A stretch of DNA of 64,000 nucleotides, from the NCBI RefSeq assembly GCF_003589925.1, contig NZ_CP032382.1:5704001-5768000 (forward strand), written 5' to 3'. The notes below the pieces were generated by a model that was not told the origin of the DNA, searched no databases, and was given only the letters and a program-made list of their open reading frames with translations. This document shows positions 1-8,614 of this stretch, in pieces (position 1 is the first letter of the stretch; every line of letters begins with the position of its first letter). The stretch comes from Chryseolinea soli. Its GTDB lineage: Bacteria; Bacteroidota; Bacteroidia; Cytophagales; Cyclobacteriaceae. The position numbers were made by a program, and so were the translations under genes.

Positions 1-318
1 CGCGTTTTTCTCTGCCAGAAAATACCAACCCAAACCAAGCGCAACAATAACGACGGCAGCTATTCGAAACAGCAGGCGGAAATGGATGGCTTTCGTCGCT
101 GGCTTATCCATCCAGAGTGACTCCACCGGGTTGACAAAGGCTGCGCTAGGCTCTTCTTCTTTTTTAGTTTTAAAATAAGTGAATTGTGCCTGCCCGGGGT
201 CGGATAATGTATGGATAGGGGAACCGTTGTAATGGGCGAAAAGAGTCTCTTCTTCCTCCAACGAGGTTTCACCACGGTAATATTTCGAGATCAGATCGTC
301 CAGCTGTTCTTTATTCAT
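1..318 (-). CDS. Putative anti-sigma / single-pass membrane protein, N-terminal part (runs off left edge)
   Basis: Frame open from ATG at 318 to the window edge, about 106 residues visible, starting MNKEQLDDLISKYYRGETS. The first 80 residues are acidic and look cytoplasmic (run of EEEE after the start helix). A single hydrophobic stretch (IAAVVIVALGLGWYFLA) closes the visible part. The ATG overlaps the stop codon of the sigma-factor gene, so the two are translationally coupled. A short cytoplasmic domain followed by a membrane helix directly after an ECF sigma gene is the usual layout of an anti-sigma factor, but no FecR or zinc anti-sigma motif is visible, so the role is inferred from position. 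An alternative in-frame ATG lies at 336. Confidence 0.7.
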   Translation of the reverse strand, partial: MNKEQLDDLISKYYRGETSLEEEETLFAHYNGSPIHTLSDPGQAQFTYFKTKKEEEPSAAFVNPVESLWMDKPATKAIHFRLLFRIAAVVIVALGLGWYFLAEKNA

Positions 319-811
319 GGCCGCGATGTTTTTCATATTGTTGACGGAGCGTTATCCGTGCCCGCGACAAAGTAACGCGCACGTGATCCACACGCATTCC
401 GGTTACTTCGGCGATTTCATTTATTTCAAGTCCTTCAATGCTTCGTAAATGAATAACCGCGCGCTGAAGTTCGGGCAGTTTTTTCACCAGGTGTTCCAGA
501 TACGCCACCGCTTCGCGAGCCTCCAACTGACCGTGGAGATTGACGTCAGCGGCGATCGTTACGAGTTCGGCATCCAGCATGTCGCGTTTCGCGCTTTTCA
601 ATTTGTCGAGACATTGGTTGCGCGTCATTTGCAGGGCGTAGGCCTTCAGGTTCACCACTGCGCCCAGGGACGCTCTTTTTGTCCATAGCTTCAGAAAGAT
701 CTCTTGCACACAATCTTCCGCGTCCTGGGCATTGGCCAGCAGCGATTTGGCAAACCGGTACAAGGCACCTTTTAACGGCAGAACGTTGTTTTTGAATTCT
801 TCTGAATGCAT
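311..811 (-). CDS. ECF-type RNA polymerase sigma-70 factor
   Basis: Sigma-70 family factor of about 166 residues. Region 2 is visible early (ALYRFAKSLLANAQDAEDCV followed by QEIFLKLW, the core-RNAP binding helix) and region 4 near the C-terminus (LPELQRAVIHLRSIEG, then an HTH around EINEIAEVTGM and VRVTLSRAR) for -35 recognition. It has the size and two-domain form of ECF factors, which redirect RNA polymerase to a small regulon and are held by a partner anti-sigma. The frame stays open upstream to 877, but the ATG at 811 (MHSEEFKNN) places region 2 at the usual distance from the N-terminus. The next gene overlaps its stop codon. The regulon cannot be told from the sequence. Confidence 0.88.
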   Translation of the reverse strand: MHSEEFKNNVLPLKGALYRFAKSLLANAQDAEDCVQEIFLKLWTKRASLGAVVNLKAYALQMTRNQCLDKLKSAKRDMLDAELVTIAADVNLHGQLEAREAVAYLEHLVKKLPELQRAVIHLRSIEGLEINEIAEVTGMRVDHVRVTLSRARITLRQQYEKHRGHE

Positions 812-935
812 CCGGGTAGTAGACGGTGAAAATCGAAAAACATAACAGGAAGAAACGTATTTTTTCAGGATTGCCAAGCGGGCGCTGGCAAGCGGAAACG
901 GGACGAATTGCAGCCCTGGTGAAAAAGGGCTGACC

Positions 936-2087
936 TCAAGGTTGAAACATGATCACCGTGTTTGGCCCGGGATGTTCCTTCACCACTTTCTTATTCTCCG
1001 AAGGTGTCCATGGCTGCTCGCCAAGTCCAGCAGGATCGGTGTAGGCGCCCAACAAACTAAACGTATCGATCACAAACGGAACGCCTTCCGCACCCAGCGG
1101 CGAGTTTCGATCCGCCACGTGAAAGTGCAAGTGGGGACCGGTGGTCTGACCGGTGAAGCCAATGGCGGCGATCACATCGCCTTTCCTTACGCGTTGGCCT
1201 GACTTCACGGTGATGCTACCCGGTTTAAGATGTTCGTAGAATACGACCCGGTTGTTGTCGATGGCGATGGCAATATAATTCCCCGTGGCTCTCGACGAAG
1301 GATAGTCGGGGTGTGCCGACAAGGTGAGGCTCTCCATAAAATCGATGCGGGTAGCCACCACCACGCCATCGCTGGCGGCCAGCACGGGTGCGCTGTAGCC
1401 ATACCAATTTCGCGTCGAGTCGCTGTTGCCGTTCGAGAAATGTCCTTGTTGGTCGGGCATGATGAAGTCGATGGCAAAGCGGCCGGGGATGTGTTGTTCG
1501 CCGTCGGTGGTAAACATCACGCGGCGGTGCCCGCGTTCCCAGGAGGGCTCATAAATGGCCACCCAAGGCCCGCCCCGCAACGGCATGCCTAGCACTACCG
1601 GTGAGGTTTTCGAGCGTTGAATTTTGCCACCCTGGAGCGTGTAGGTTCCTTTCGGTTGGCCGTCCACAGCCACAACGTCAAGTTGGTGGAGAAGGTGGAC
1701 GCCGCCATCGGTCTGGGGCAGGACAATCTCCAGGTAAATAACACCGGAGGCGTCGGGGTTCAATACGCCTTTTTTCTCTTTGCCGTCTGCGTCTTCGTTG
1801 TGAAAACGGTGTTTCAAATCCTCTTCGTTAAAGGAAGCCACAACGGAGTGGTCACTGGAATTGATCACTTTCAAGGCCTTCAGGGCCAACGAATCACGAA
1901 CCTGGCTCACGATCCGAAGTTCATAGTAGGCCACCCGTTTTCCGTCGATCACGGTGGGCTCGGGTGTCCAGAGCACGTTCAGATCGGCCACCGGATGTTG
2001 TTGGGCAAGCGTTTTGTATGCGCCGACGACACAGAAGGCCAGTAGCAAAGATTTAAGGAGTGTCATAAAGCGCAGCTTAGAGATCAT
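936..2087 (-). CDS. Exported M23-family metallopeptidase (LytM/peptidoglycan endopeptidase type)
   Basis: About 383 residues with an N-terminal signal peptide (LLKSLLLAFCVVGAYKTLAQ), an all-beta N-terminal half of unknown role, and a C-terminal M23 domain. In the M23 part the zinc-site region reads GRFAIDFIMP with a nearby His a few residues before, followed by HLKPGSITVKSGQRVRKGD, GFTGQTTGPHLHFH and a short tail. The HLHFH motif near residue 320 is diagnostic. Family members cut peptide crosslinks in peptidoglycan or act as non-catalytic cell-wall factors. The first zinc ligand is of the H-x(n)-FAIDF type rather than HxGxD, so activity is likely but not certain. Starts at 2087 and 2066 both give a signal peptide; 2087 was chosen for its charged n-region. 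Confidence 0.85.
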   Translation of the reverse strand: MISKLRFMTLLKSLLLAFCVVGAYKTLAQQHPVADLNVLWTPEPTVIDGKRVAYYELRIVSQVRDSLALKALKVINSSDHSVVASFNEEDLKHRFHNEDADGKEKKGVLNPDASGVIYLEIVLPQTDGGVHLLHQLDVVAVDGQPKGTYTLQGGKIQRSKTSPVVLGMPLRGGPWVAIYEPSWERGHRRVMFTTDGEQHIPGRFAIDFIMPDQQGHFSNGNSDSTRNWYGYSAPVLAASDGVVVATRIDFMESLTLSAHPDYPSSRATGNYIAIAIDNNRVVFYEHLKPGSITVKSGQRVRKGDVIAAIGFTGQTTGPHLHFHVADRNSPLGAEGVPFVIDTFSLLGAYTDPAGLGEQPWTPSENKKVVKEHPGPNTVIMFQP

Positions 2088-2325
2088 GTCAGGAGACGCA
2101 ATGGACGTTTGCGAAGATAAGCACAAATCCTATTCTCATTCCAACCTAATCCTCAAAAACCGTGTCTCTAAAATGTCGACCACCCCAACCCAGGGTTGGA
2201 CGAAAGACTTCTTCCAAATGGTGACCGGCTGTGGATTTTTGAGCGATCGTGTCGTGACAGCCCGCCGACCCGAAAAAAGATTTTGGATTCTTCTTACATT
2301 TGATGACTCGAAACGTTTATAGGCT
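2088..2325. promoter_or_regulatory. Intergenic region between M23 gene and T9SS gene with candidate promoter elements
   Basis: Divergent spacer. A perfect Bacteroidota -7 element TACATTTG lies at 2295-2302, 24 bases before the plus-strand start at 2326, but no TTTG sits at the right upstream distance. On the minus strand TATCTTCG (2112-2119) matches TAnnTTTG at 7 of 8 positions and would serve the M23 gene. The last 60 bases before 2326 are repeated, with changes, before the paralog at 4520. Confidence 0.35.
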
Positions 2326-4425
2326 ATGATTAAAAATATACTTCGATTGTCGAACAGCCATTACCGCGAGCGACGCCTGGCCTCAATGATTTTCATCTGC
2401 CTTTTAGCTTGTTCGGTATCGGGGGCGCTAGCCGGCGATGTCAACGCAAAATCAGGTGAGTTTCTGAAGAGAAAGAAAACTGCGGCCGCGAGCCTGGCAC
2501 TAGATTGTGTATGGCAATTTGAAGGATATATATACGACATAGAATTCGTATCGAACGATGTCGGTTTTATTGCCGGGGACTTGGGTCAGTTGTACAAGAC
2601 CACCGATGGAGGGGCGACATGGGTGCCCCTGCTGGCGTCGTCGACAGGCGCCTTTACTGATGTTGAGTTTCTAAATGACCAACTCGGCTTAGTATCCGGA
2701 GAACGTAGAGTGCTTAAGACAATCGACGGAGGCAAAACGTGGCACCCCATTTTGGAGGCGCCTCCTTTGACCTTCGTAACCTATAGCTCTGTTTACTTCA
2801 TTGATGAAGACACCTACTATGTTATCGACGGCACGTTAAAAAGAACAACGGACGGGGGCAAAACCTGGGAAACGCTCATCGATCAGGGCACGATCAAAGT
2901 GAAAAGCGTTCAGTTTTTCGGGAACATCAGCTACGCCGCATGGTTTAACATCAATAGCAGTGAAACTTCGGGTATTTTTAAATCGACGGACAACTGGGCA
3001 ACCTATACCAGCTTCGACATTGTGAATCGCCCTTTCAACCCGGTCTTTTCCGTAAAATTTACAGATGAAAACACGGGGTATGCCGGAAGTCAATACGATC
3101 TTATCAAAACAGAGGATGGCGGTGCGACATGGAATAAGATCCAGGAATCGGCGGGCACGAAGAGAATTTCTTTGGCCCCTAATGTCTTCTATTTATATTC
3201 AATGGATTGGCCGTTCTATATCCAAAGAATTGAAAATGCCGGAAGTACTGCGAAAAAACTAGATGTCCCGGATACCTATGACCCGCGGGGAGTAAGCGCA
3301 TTGTATTTCTTTGACGATCAAAACGGCATTATGGCCATGACCATACGGAATCCATATCCGGACTTCGGCACCGTGCTCTACCGAACCTCCAATGGAGGAG
3401 CCGACTGGGACCTGATTTCTGTAGAGCCCGCCATCGGAGTGACGACCAATTCGTGTTTAGGATCCACCCAGGATTTCTTTGCTACAAATATTCACTTAGG
3501 TGAGTATGAATGGCAGGTCACCGGGGGAACCATCCAAGGATCAGCCACAGAAAATCATGTATCGGTCAAATGGGAGGATGCCGGCAACGCCGCCGTGCAC
3601 GTGAAGGTCACCAATCCCAATTGCAGCGTGGATCTGGATCTTCCCGTTACGGTGAATACCGACGTGCCTCAAGTTACCGTAACTGGTTCCTCCGCGCTGT
3701 GCAACGGTGCAACAACAGACATTTCCATAAGCTCCGACCTCCCGGCCACCTTTCAGTGGGTGGCAACCCTGGCTTCGGGGGAAGTTGAGGGACAGCACGA
3801 CGGCACGGGCAACACGATAAACCAAACCCTGGAAACAGTAACTTCCGGGACGGTCCGTTACGCCATCACCACGGCGCAATGCAACAGCGATAGCGTGGCT
3901 TTCAGTGTGGCCGTGCATCCTACACCGGTCGTCGAGATTTCCCAAGATGACGATGACCTGATCGCGACTTGCTCGAATTGCACCCCTGCGTTTATCCAGT
4001 GGTCGTTTGAAGGTGAACCTATTCCCGCGGCGGAGGGCGGCAACGCCCCAAGATTGCCGGCCAAAAGAAATGGAGTATACGCTGTCACGGTGAAAGATGA
4101 TATCGAATGTGAAGGCTCCGCTCAGGGCTCATTCATCATTACGGCAGTAGCCGAAACGTTGTCGAGCGGGAAGATCTCGGTGTACCCGGTGCCCGCGAGT
4201 GCATCTTCCGTCAACATCCATGTCGAAAACAGCTACCGGGGTGTTGTCGAATATTCCATTCTGTCAACGGAGGGTGTGACGTTGAGAAAAGGCACGGCAA
4301 CAAAAGATGCATCCGATTTTACGACCGATGTCAAAATCGATACGCTGCCCGAGGGCTTCTATATCCTGAAAATAACCATGGGCGAGCAACACGACGTCGC
4401 GCGCATCATTCGGTTGAAACAATAA
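2326..4425 (+). CDS. T9SS type A-sorted YCF48/BNR-repeat surface protein (copy 1)
   Basis: 699-residue secreted protein. After a signal peptide (about residues 15-36) come at least six repeats of the TxDGGxTW type (for example LYKTTDGGATW, VLKTIDGGKTW, LKRTTDGGKTW, LIKTEDGGATW), the signature of YCF48/BNR-like beta-propellers. A PKD/Ig-like middle (EYEWQVTGGTIQG, then VTVTGSSALCNG) follows, and a C-terminal Por-secretion (type A) sorting domain from about residue 620 (ISVYPVPASAS ... GFYILKI) ends the protein. The sorting domain sends it through the type IX system to the cell surface or medium. The binding partner is unknown. It is tandem with a close paralog at 4520. The start is supported because both copies begin MIKN(I/V)LRLSNSHY after a similar leader. 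Confidence 0.88.
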   Translation: MIKNILRLSNSHYRERRLASMIFICLLACSVSGALAGDVNAKSGEFLKRKKTAAASLALDCVWQFEGYIYDIEFVSNDVGFIAGDLGQLYKTTDGGATWVPLLASSTGAFTDVEFLNDQLGLVSGERRVLKTIDGGKTWHPILEAPPLTFVTYSSVYFIDEDTYYVIDGTLKRTTDGGKTWETLIDQGTIKVKSVQFFGNISYAAWFNINSSETSGIFKSTDNWATYTSFDIVNRPFNPVFSVKFTDENTGYAGSQYDLIKTEDGGATWNKIQESAGTKRISLAPNVFYLYSMDWPFYIQRIENAGSTAKKLDVPDTYDPRGVSALYFFDDQNGIMAMTIRNPYPDFGTVLYRTSNGGADWDLISVEPAIGVTTNSCLGSTQDFFATNIHLGEYEWQVTGGTIQGSATENHVSVKWEDAGNAAVHVKVTNPNCSVDLDLPVTVNTDVPQVTVTGSSALCNGATTDISISSDLPATFQWVATLASGEVEGQHDGTGNTINQTLETVTSGTVRYAITTAQCNSDSVAFSVAVHPTPVVEISQDDDDLIATCSNCTPAFIQWSFEGEPIPAAEGGNAPRLPAKRNGVYAVTVKDDIECEGSAQGSFIITAVAETLSSGKISVYPVPASASSVNIHVENSYRGVVEYSILSTEGVTLRKGTATKDASDFTTDVKIDTLPEGFYILKITMGEQHDVARIIRLKQ

Positions 4426-4519
4426 AACCTTTTAGTTTTTTTTCATTCGAAGCACTATGCCGGCTCGAAAAAAGACCCTGGATTCTTTTTACTTTAATGA
4501 CTCAAAATGTTTATAGGCA
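4426..4519. repeat. Tandem-duplication junction containing a fossil of the fucosidase 3' end
   Basis: The 94 bases between the T9SS paralogs combine two homologies. Bases of about 4434-4464 resemble 6586-6616, which is the 3' end of the convergent GH29 gene (shared core TTTTTTCATTC then AGCAC and GCCG). Bases of about 4462-4519 resemble 2264-2325, the leader of copy 1. This is what a tandem duplication of the unit leader + gene + start of the neighbouring gene would leave behind. Confidence 0.6.
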
Positions 4520-6583
4520 ATGATTAAAAATGTACTCCGATTGTCGAACAGCCATTACCCCGTAGTTTTCATCTGTCTTTTAACTTGTTGGATATCGGGC
4601 GCGTTAGGCGGTGATCTTAGCGCAAAATCCGGCACGCTCCTGAAAGGAACGAAAAGTGCTTCCACTGGATTGGCAGTTGAATGTTTGTGGCAATTTGACG
4701 GGTTTATCAGCGACATAGAATTCATATCGAGCGATGTCGGTTTCCTTTCCGCGGGGCACCGATTGTACAAGACTACCGACGGGGGAGCAAGTTGGGTACC
4801 TATTCTGGCATCCGATACAGAGGGTTTTGGGGATATTGAATTTCTAAACGACCAACTCGGCTTGCTAGGGGCATCAAACAGCGTGCTGAAGACAACCGAC
4901 GGTGGTAAAACATGGAATCTAATTTTGGGGGAACCGGCTTCCGTTTCCCTTCTTGATGAAAATATCTACTACGCTACAGACGGAAGATTAAGAAGAACAA
5001 CCGATGGAGGGAAAACCTGGACCACGCTTATTGACGACCGTACCCAAAGAATATATTCGATACAGTCTGTCGGAAGTTCAAGTTTCGCATGGTGGTTTAG
5101 CAACAACACGAGCGACGCTTCGGGTTTATTCAAATCGACCGACAACTGGGCTACCTATACCAACACCCTTATTAAAGATGATCTGTTTCAAACCCCGGTT
5201 ATTGGAAGTATGGCGTTTACCGATGAGAATACGGGGTATGCAGCTGGTAAGTTTGGCCTCCTGAAATCGGTAGACGGAGGTGCCACCTGGAAAAAGATAG
5301 AGGAGGCGCGGGGCACGACAAAGATTTGCCTGGCTTCTAATGTATTCTACCTGCATTCATGGGACTGGCCTAGCGACATCAAGAGAGTTGAAAGTGGGGG
5401 AAGTGTCGTGAAAAAATTGGCTATCCCGGATGCCAACTATCCAATGGGAGTGCAAGCCATGCATTTCTTTGACGATCAAAACGGCATTATGGCCATGGCC
5501 ATACGGAATCCATATCCGGACTTCGGCACGGTGCTCTATCGAACCACCAATGGAGGAACCGACTGGACGCTTATTCCCGTCGCGCCCGCCATCGGCGTGT
5601 CTACCAACGCGTGTTTGGGATCGGTCCAGGATTTCTTTGCCACCGAGATTCGCGCGGGTGAATATGAATGGCAGGTTACCGGCGGCACGATACAAGGGGC
5701 AAGTACTGAAAATCATGTAAAGGTCAAATGGTTGGACGCCGCCAACGCTGCCATACACTTGAAAGTCACCAATCCAAATTGCACCGTAAATTTGGACCTT
5801 CCGGTCTCGGTGAATGCCGATACGCCACAAGTTACGGTGACCGGTTCCTCTGCGCTGTGCAATGGTGAAACAACGGCCATTTCCATAAGCTCAAGCCTTC
5901 CGGCCACATTTCAGTGGGTGGCAACGCTGGCTTCGGGGGAAGTCGAAGGACAACAAGACGGCATCGGCAACACGATAAACCAAACCCTGGAAACACCAAG
6001 TGCGGGAACGGTCCGGTACAGCATCACCACGGCACAATGCAATTCCGATAGCGTGCATTTCGATGTGGCCGTGCATCCCATGCCCCTCGTCGAGATCTCC
6101 CAGGATGACGATGACCTGATTGCCAATTGCTCGAATTGTACCCCCGCCTTTATCCAGTGGTCGTTTGAAGACGAACCCATTTCCGCGGCAGACGGCGGCA
6201 ACGCCCCAAGACTGCCGGCCACAAGAAATGGAGTTTACTCCGTCACGGTGAAAGATGATATTGACTGTGAAGGCTCCGCCCAGGGATCATTTATCATTAC
6301 GGCAATAGAGGAAACGTTGTCGAGCGGGAGGATTTCGGTGTACCCGATCCCCGTGACGGCATCTTCCTTCAAGATCCATGTCGAAAACAACTACCGGGGT
6401 GCGGTCGAATATTCCATTATGTCAACAGAAGGTATGGCGTTGATAAAAGGTGCGGCAACAAAAGATGCGGCCGATTTTACAACCGATGTCAAAATCGATA
6501 CGTTGCCCGAGGGCTTCTATATCCTGAAAATAACCCTGGGCGAGCAACATGACGTCGCTCGCATCATCCGGTTAAAACAATAA
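4520..6583 (+). CDS. T9SS type A-sorted YCF48/BNR-repeat surface protein (copy 2)
   Basis: 687-residue paralog of the protein at 2326 with the same order: signal peptide, TxDGGxTW repeats (LYKTTDGGASW, VLKTTDGGKTW, LRRTTDGGKTW, LLKSVDGGATW), PKD-like middle and type A C-terminal sorting domain ending VARIIRLKQ. Divergence is uneven. Much of the N-terminal propeller differs by many substitutions and small indels, while the segment around FFDDQNGIMAM and most of the C-terminal half are nearly identical, which suggests gene conversion. The copy lacks the RERRLASM segment that precedes the signal peptide core in copy 1. It ends 2 bases before the convergent fucosidase stop. Confidence 0.88.
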   Translation: MIKNVLRLSNSHYPVVFICLLTCWISGALGGDLSAKSGTLLKGTKSASTGLAVECLWQFDGFISDIEFISSDVGFLSAGHRLYKTTDGGASWVPILASDTEGFGDIEFLNDQLGLLGASNSVLKTTDGGKTWNLILGEPASVSLLDENIYYATDGRLRRTTDGGKTWTTLIDDRTQRIYSIQSVGSSSFAWWFSNNTSDASGLFKSTDNWATYTNTLIKDDLFQTPVIGSMAFTDENTGYAAGKFGLLKSVDGGATWKKIEEARGTTKICLASNVFYLHSWDWPSDIKRVESGGSVVKKLAIPDANYPMGVQAMHFFDDQNGIMAMAIRNPYPDFGTVLYRTTNGGTDWTLIPVAPAIGVSTNACLGSVQDFFATEIRAGEYEWQVTGGTIQGASTENHVKVKWLDAANAAIHLKVTNPNCTVNLDLPVSVNADTPQVTVTGSSALCNGETTAISISSSLPATFQWVATLASGEVEGQQDGIGNTINQTLETPSAGTVRYSITTAQCNSDSVHFDVAVHPMPLVEISQDDDDLIANCSNCTPAFIQWSFEDEPISAADGGNAPRLPATRNGVYSVTVKDDIDCEGSAQGSFIITAIEETLSSGRISVYPIPVTASSFKIHVENNYRGAVEYSIMSTEGMALIKGAATKDAADFTTDVKIDTLPEGFYILKITLGEQHDVARIIRLKQ

Positions 6584-6585
6584 AC

Positions 6586-8328
6586 TTAGTCTTTTTTCAT
6601 TCTCAGCACCAGGCCGTCCAGTCCAAGATCCTTATGTGGATTGGATTGGTCTGCCAGGGTGACCTCAACCTGCGTGATCGCTTTCGTGGTCAGCGTAAAA
6701 TGCAGCAAAGGTGTGGTGATATGGGCAGCGGAATCTTGCGCTGCGAATCCCTTCAAGACAGCTTCTGTTGCTTCTCCGTTGACCGTGATCTTAACCGTTG
6801 CTTCCTGCCCGGTAGGCAGCCGTTGAAGCGCCAACGTATATTGTCCATCCGGAGCCTGGGAAATGAACCATTCCAGCTTGATACGTGTCGCCTTGGTTGA
6901 ATTATAATCGTGCCCGCTGTAGCTGTGATAACTTACGGCATCGTCGGAGGTCAGTGCATACGATCCGTCGGCGGCGGCTGCCAAGGTCTTTGACGGCGTG
7001 TATTGCAAATCACCTTCGTACTCCAACGCGATAACATCGGCGAGCGCTTTTGATTTCAAACTACCCGCATCGATTTTCCATTCGCCATGCTCTTGACCGA
7101 CGGGAAGACTTTTTGATTTGTCCGAGAGCCGGTAAGCTTTTGTTACCTTGGACTGCAGCCCTTTTAAAACCAACTTACCGTCTACGGGGCCATTCAATGG
7201 AAACAAATATTCCTTACCTGGTTTGCTGGTCAATACTCCCCACGTTTGTTCCGGCAGGAGCGAAGCGGTGGTGCCATAGACGGCCTCTCCATTCTGTTTA
7301 AACCACGAACCCATTGTTAAGAGCACCTCCCGTTCGAAGGGAACGATCCCACCGTCGCCCATGGGGCCGATGTTGAGCAAATAGTTGCCGCCGGCGCTCA
7401 CGACCTTGATGAGGGATGTGAGTTTCTCCTTTGCTTTTTCTTTTGCATCGCCGCGCACTTGCCATGAGCGATAGCCCCAGGTTTCATCGAACATGGATGC
7501 CGGGGTCTGCCACAGTGTACCCATGCGAAAATCGGGTGAGGCATTGTCGCCCATCACGGCAAAATCGCCCTGGTCGTTCCAGAGGCGGCCGCTCAGCAGG
7601 CAATCGGGTTGATGTTTCCGGACCATGGCGGCCAGTTCCTGGCTTTGTTGAAGGGTCGGCTTGCCCATGTCGAACCAGATCTCCGAGAGGGGGCCGTATT
7701 GGGTCACGAGCTCCTCGACCTGGTTTAGGTTGAGCTGGTGGTGTTTGGGCGGAATGGAGTCGCTGTTGTGTTCGGAGATCGGCATGGCGCCGGGGAAATC
7801 CCAATCGATGAGCGAGAAATAAACGCCGAACTTCAAACCTTGTTTCCTACAGGCCTCGGCAAGCTCCTTGATCACATCGTGTTTGTAGGGTGTGGCGTCC
7901 ACAATATTGAAATCCGAAAACTTGGTGTGAAACATGGCAAAGCCATCGTGGTGTTTAGAGGTGATCACAATCGATTTCATGCCGGCCTGTTTGGCAAGCG
8001 AAGCAACGGAATCCGGATTCCACTTCTCGGGATTGAAGGTCTTGGCCAGGGCATGGAATTCTTCCTTGGTGATCTTTCCGTGCGCGCGGATCTGTTCACT
8101 GTAGCCCTTCGTTACCCGCTCGTTTTTCCAGACGCCCCCCGGCAGGGAGAACAAACCAAAATGAATGAACATGGAAAACTTCTGATGTTGCCATTCGGCG
8201 ACGGCTTGAGCAGAGGGCTTTGGCATGGGTTGCGCCGGGGTAGCCTCCGGAACAGGTTTTTCTTTTTGACAGGCTGTGAAGAACACCAGCGCGAGGGCCA
8301 GGTGGAGAAGGGAATTGATCTTTTTCAT
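6586..8328 (-). CDS. Alpha-L-fucosidase, GH29 family, lipoprotein
   Basis: 580-residue glycoside hydrolase that would release terminal L-fucose from glycans in the periplasm or at the cell surface. The ATG at 8328 begins MKKINSLLHLALALVFFTAC, a signal peptide ending in a lipobox with Cys20, so the protein is lipid-anchored; the frame is open further upstream but has no signal there. GH29 features are FSMFIHFGLFSLPGGVW near the start of the TIM barrel, VITSKHHDGFAMF, SEIWFDMG (Asp as the likely nucleophile) and NYLLNIGPMGDG. A beta-sandwich C-terminal part follows. It is convergent with the T9SS paralog, with 2 bases between the stops. No transporter adjoins it, so it is not part of an obvious utilisation locus. 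Confidence 0.93.
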   Translation of the reverse strand: MKKINSLLHLALALVFFTACQKEKPVPEATPAQPMPKPSAQAVAEWQHQKFSMFIHFGLFSLPGGVWKNERVTKGYSEQIRAHGKITKEEFHALAKTFNPEKWNPDSVASLAKQAGMKSIVITSKHHDGFAMFHTKFSDFNIVDATPYKHDVIKELAEACRKQGLKFGVYFSLIDWDFPGAMPISEHNSDSIPPKHHQLNLNQVEELVTQYGPLSEIWFDMGKPTLQQSQELAAMVRKHQPDCLLSGRLWNDQGDFAVMGDNASPDFRMGTLWQTPASMFDETWGYRSWQVRGDAKEKAKEKLTSLIKVVSAGGNYLLNIGPMGDGGIVPFEREVLLTMGSWFKQNGEAVYGTTASLLPEQTWGVLTSKPGKEYLFPLNGPVDGKLVLKGLQSKVTKAYRLSDKSKSLPVGQEHGEWKIDAGSLKSKALADVIALEYEGDLQYTPSKTLAAAADGSYALTSDDAVSYHSYSGHDYNSTKATRIKLEWFISQAPDGQYTLALQRLPTGQEATVKITVNGEATEAVLKGFAAQDSAAHITTPLLHFTLTTKAITQVEVTLADQSNPHKDLGLDGLVLRMKKD

Positions 8329-8614
8329 GCAAATGGGAATGATCCATTGGCAATATATAACGAAGCGGAGACAAATCATTGCAGGACCAATACGTTTCGG
8401 TAAGGTCACGAACTGGCGTCATAGCGACTGCCCGAATCGTCACTTCGAGGAGGGTACAGCGATGTTGCGCCATCAACGTGCGTGCTTACTGTCTCGTCCT
8501 AAAATAAGTTTACAGATTTAACATCATTACTATTGTCGTGTTTTGATGTTGGAATGTGGATAACTCCACAAGAATACCTTTCAAAGTAATGTACTTTTGA
8601 GAGTTATCCATATT

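Noticed and set aside
2282..2302. TTTG ... TACATTTG as a complete promoter for the first T9SS gene
   Set aside because: The spacer between the two elements is only 9 bases, far below the usual 19-21, so only the -7 element was kept as a weak candidate.
7738..8403. 221-codon plus-strand open frame opposite the fucosidase start
   Set aside because: Antisense to the GH29 gene and lacking any family pattern.
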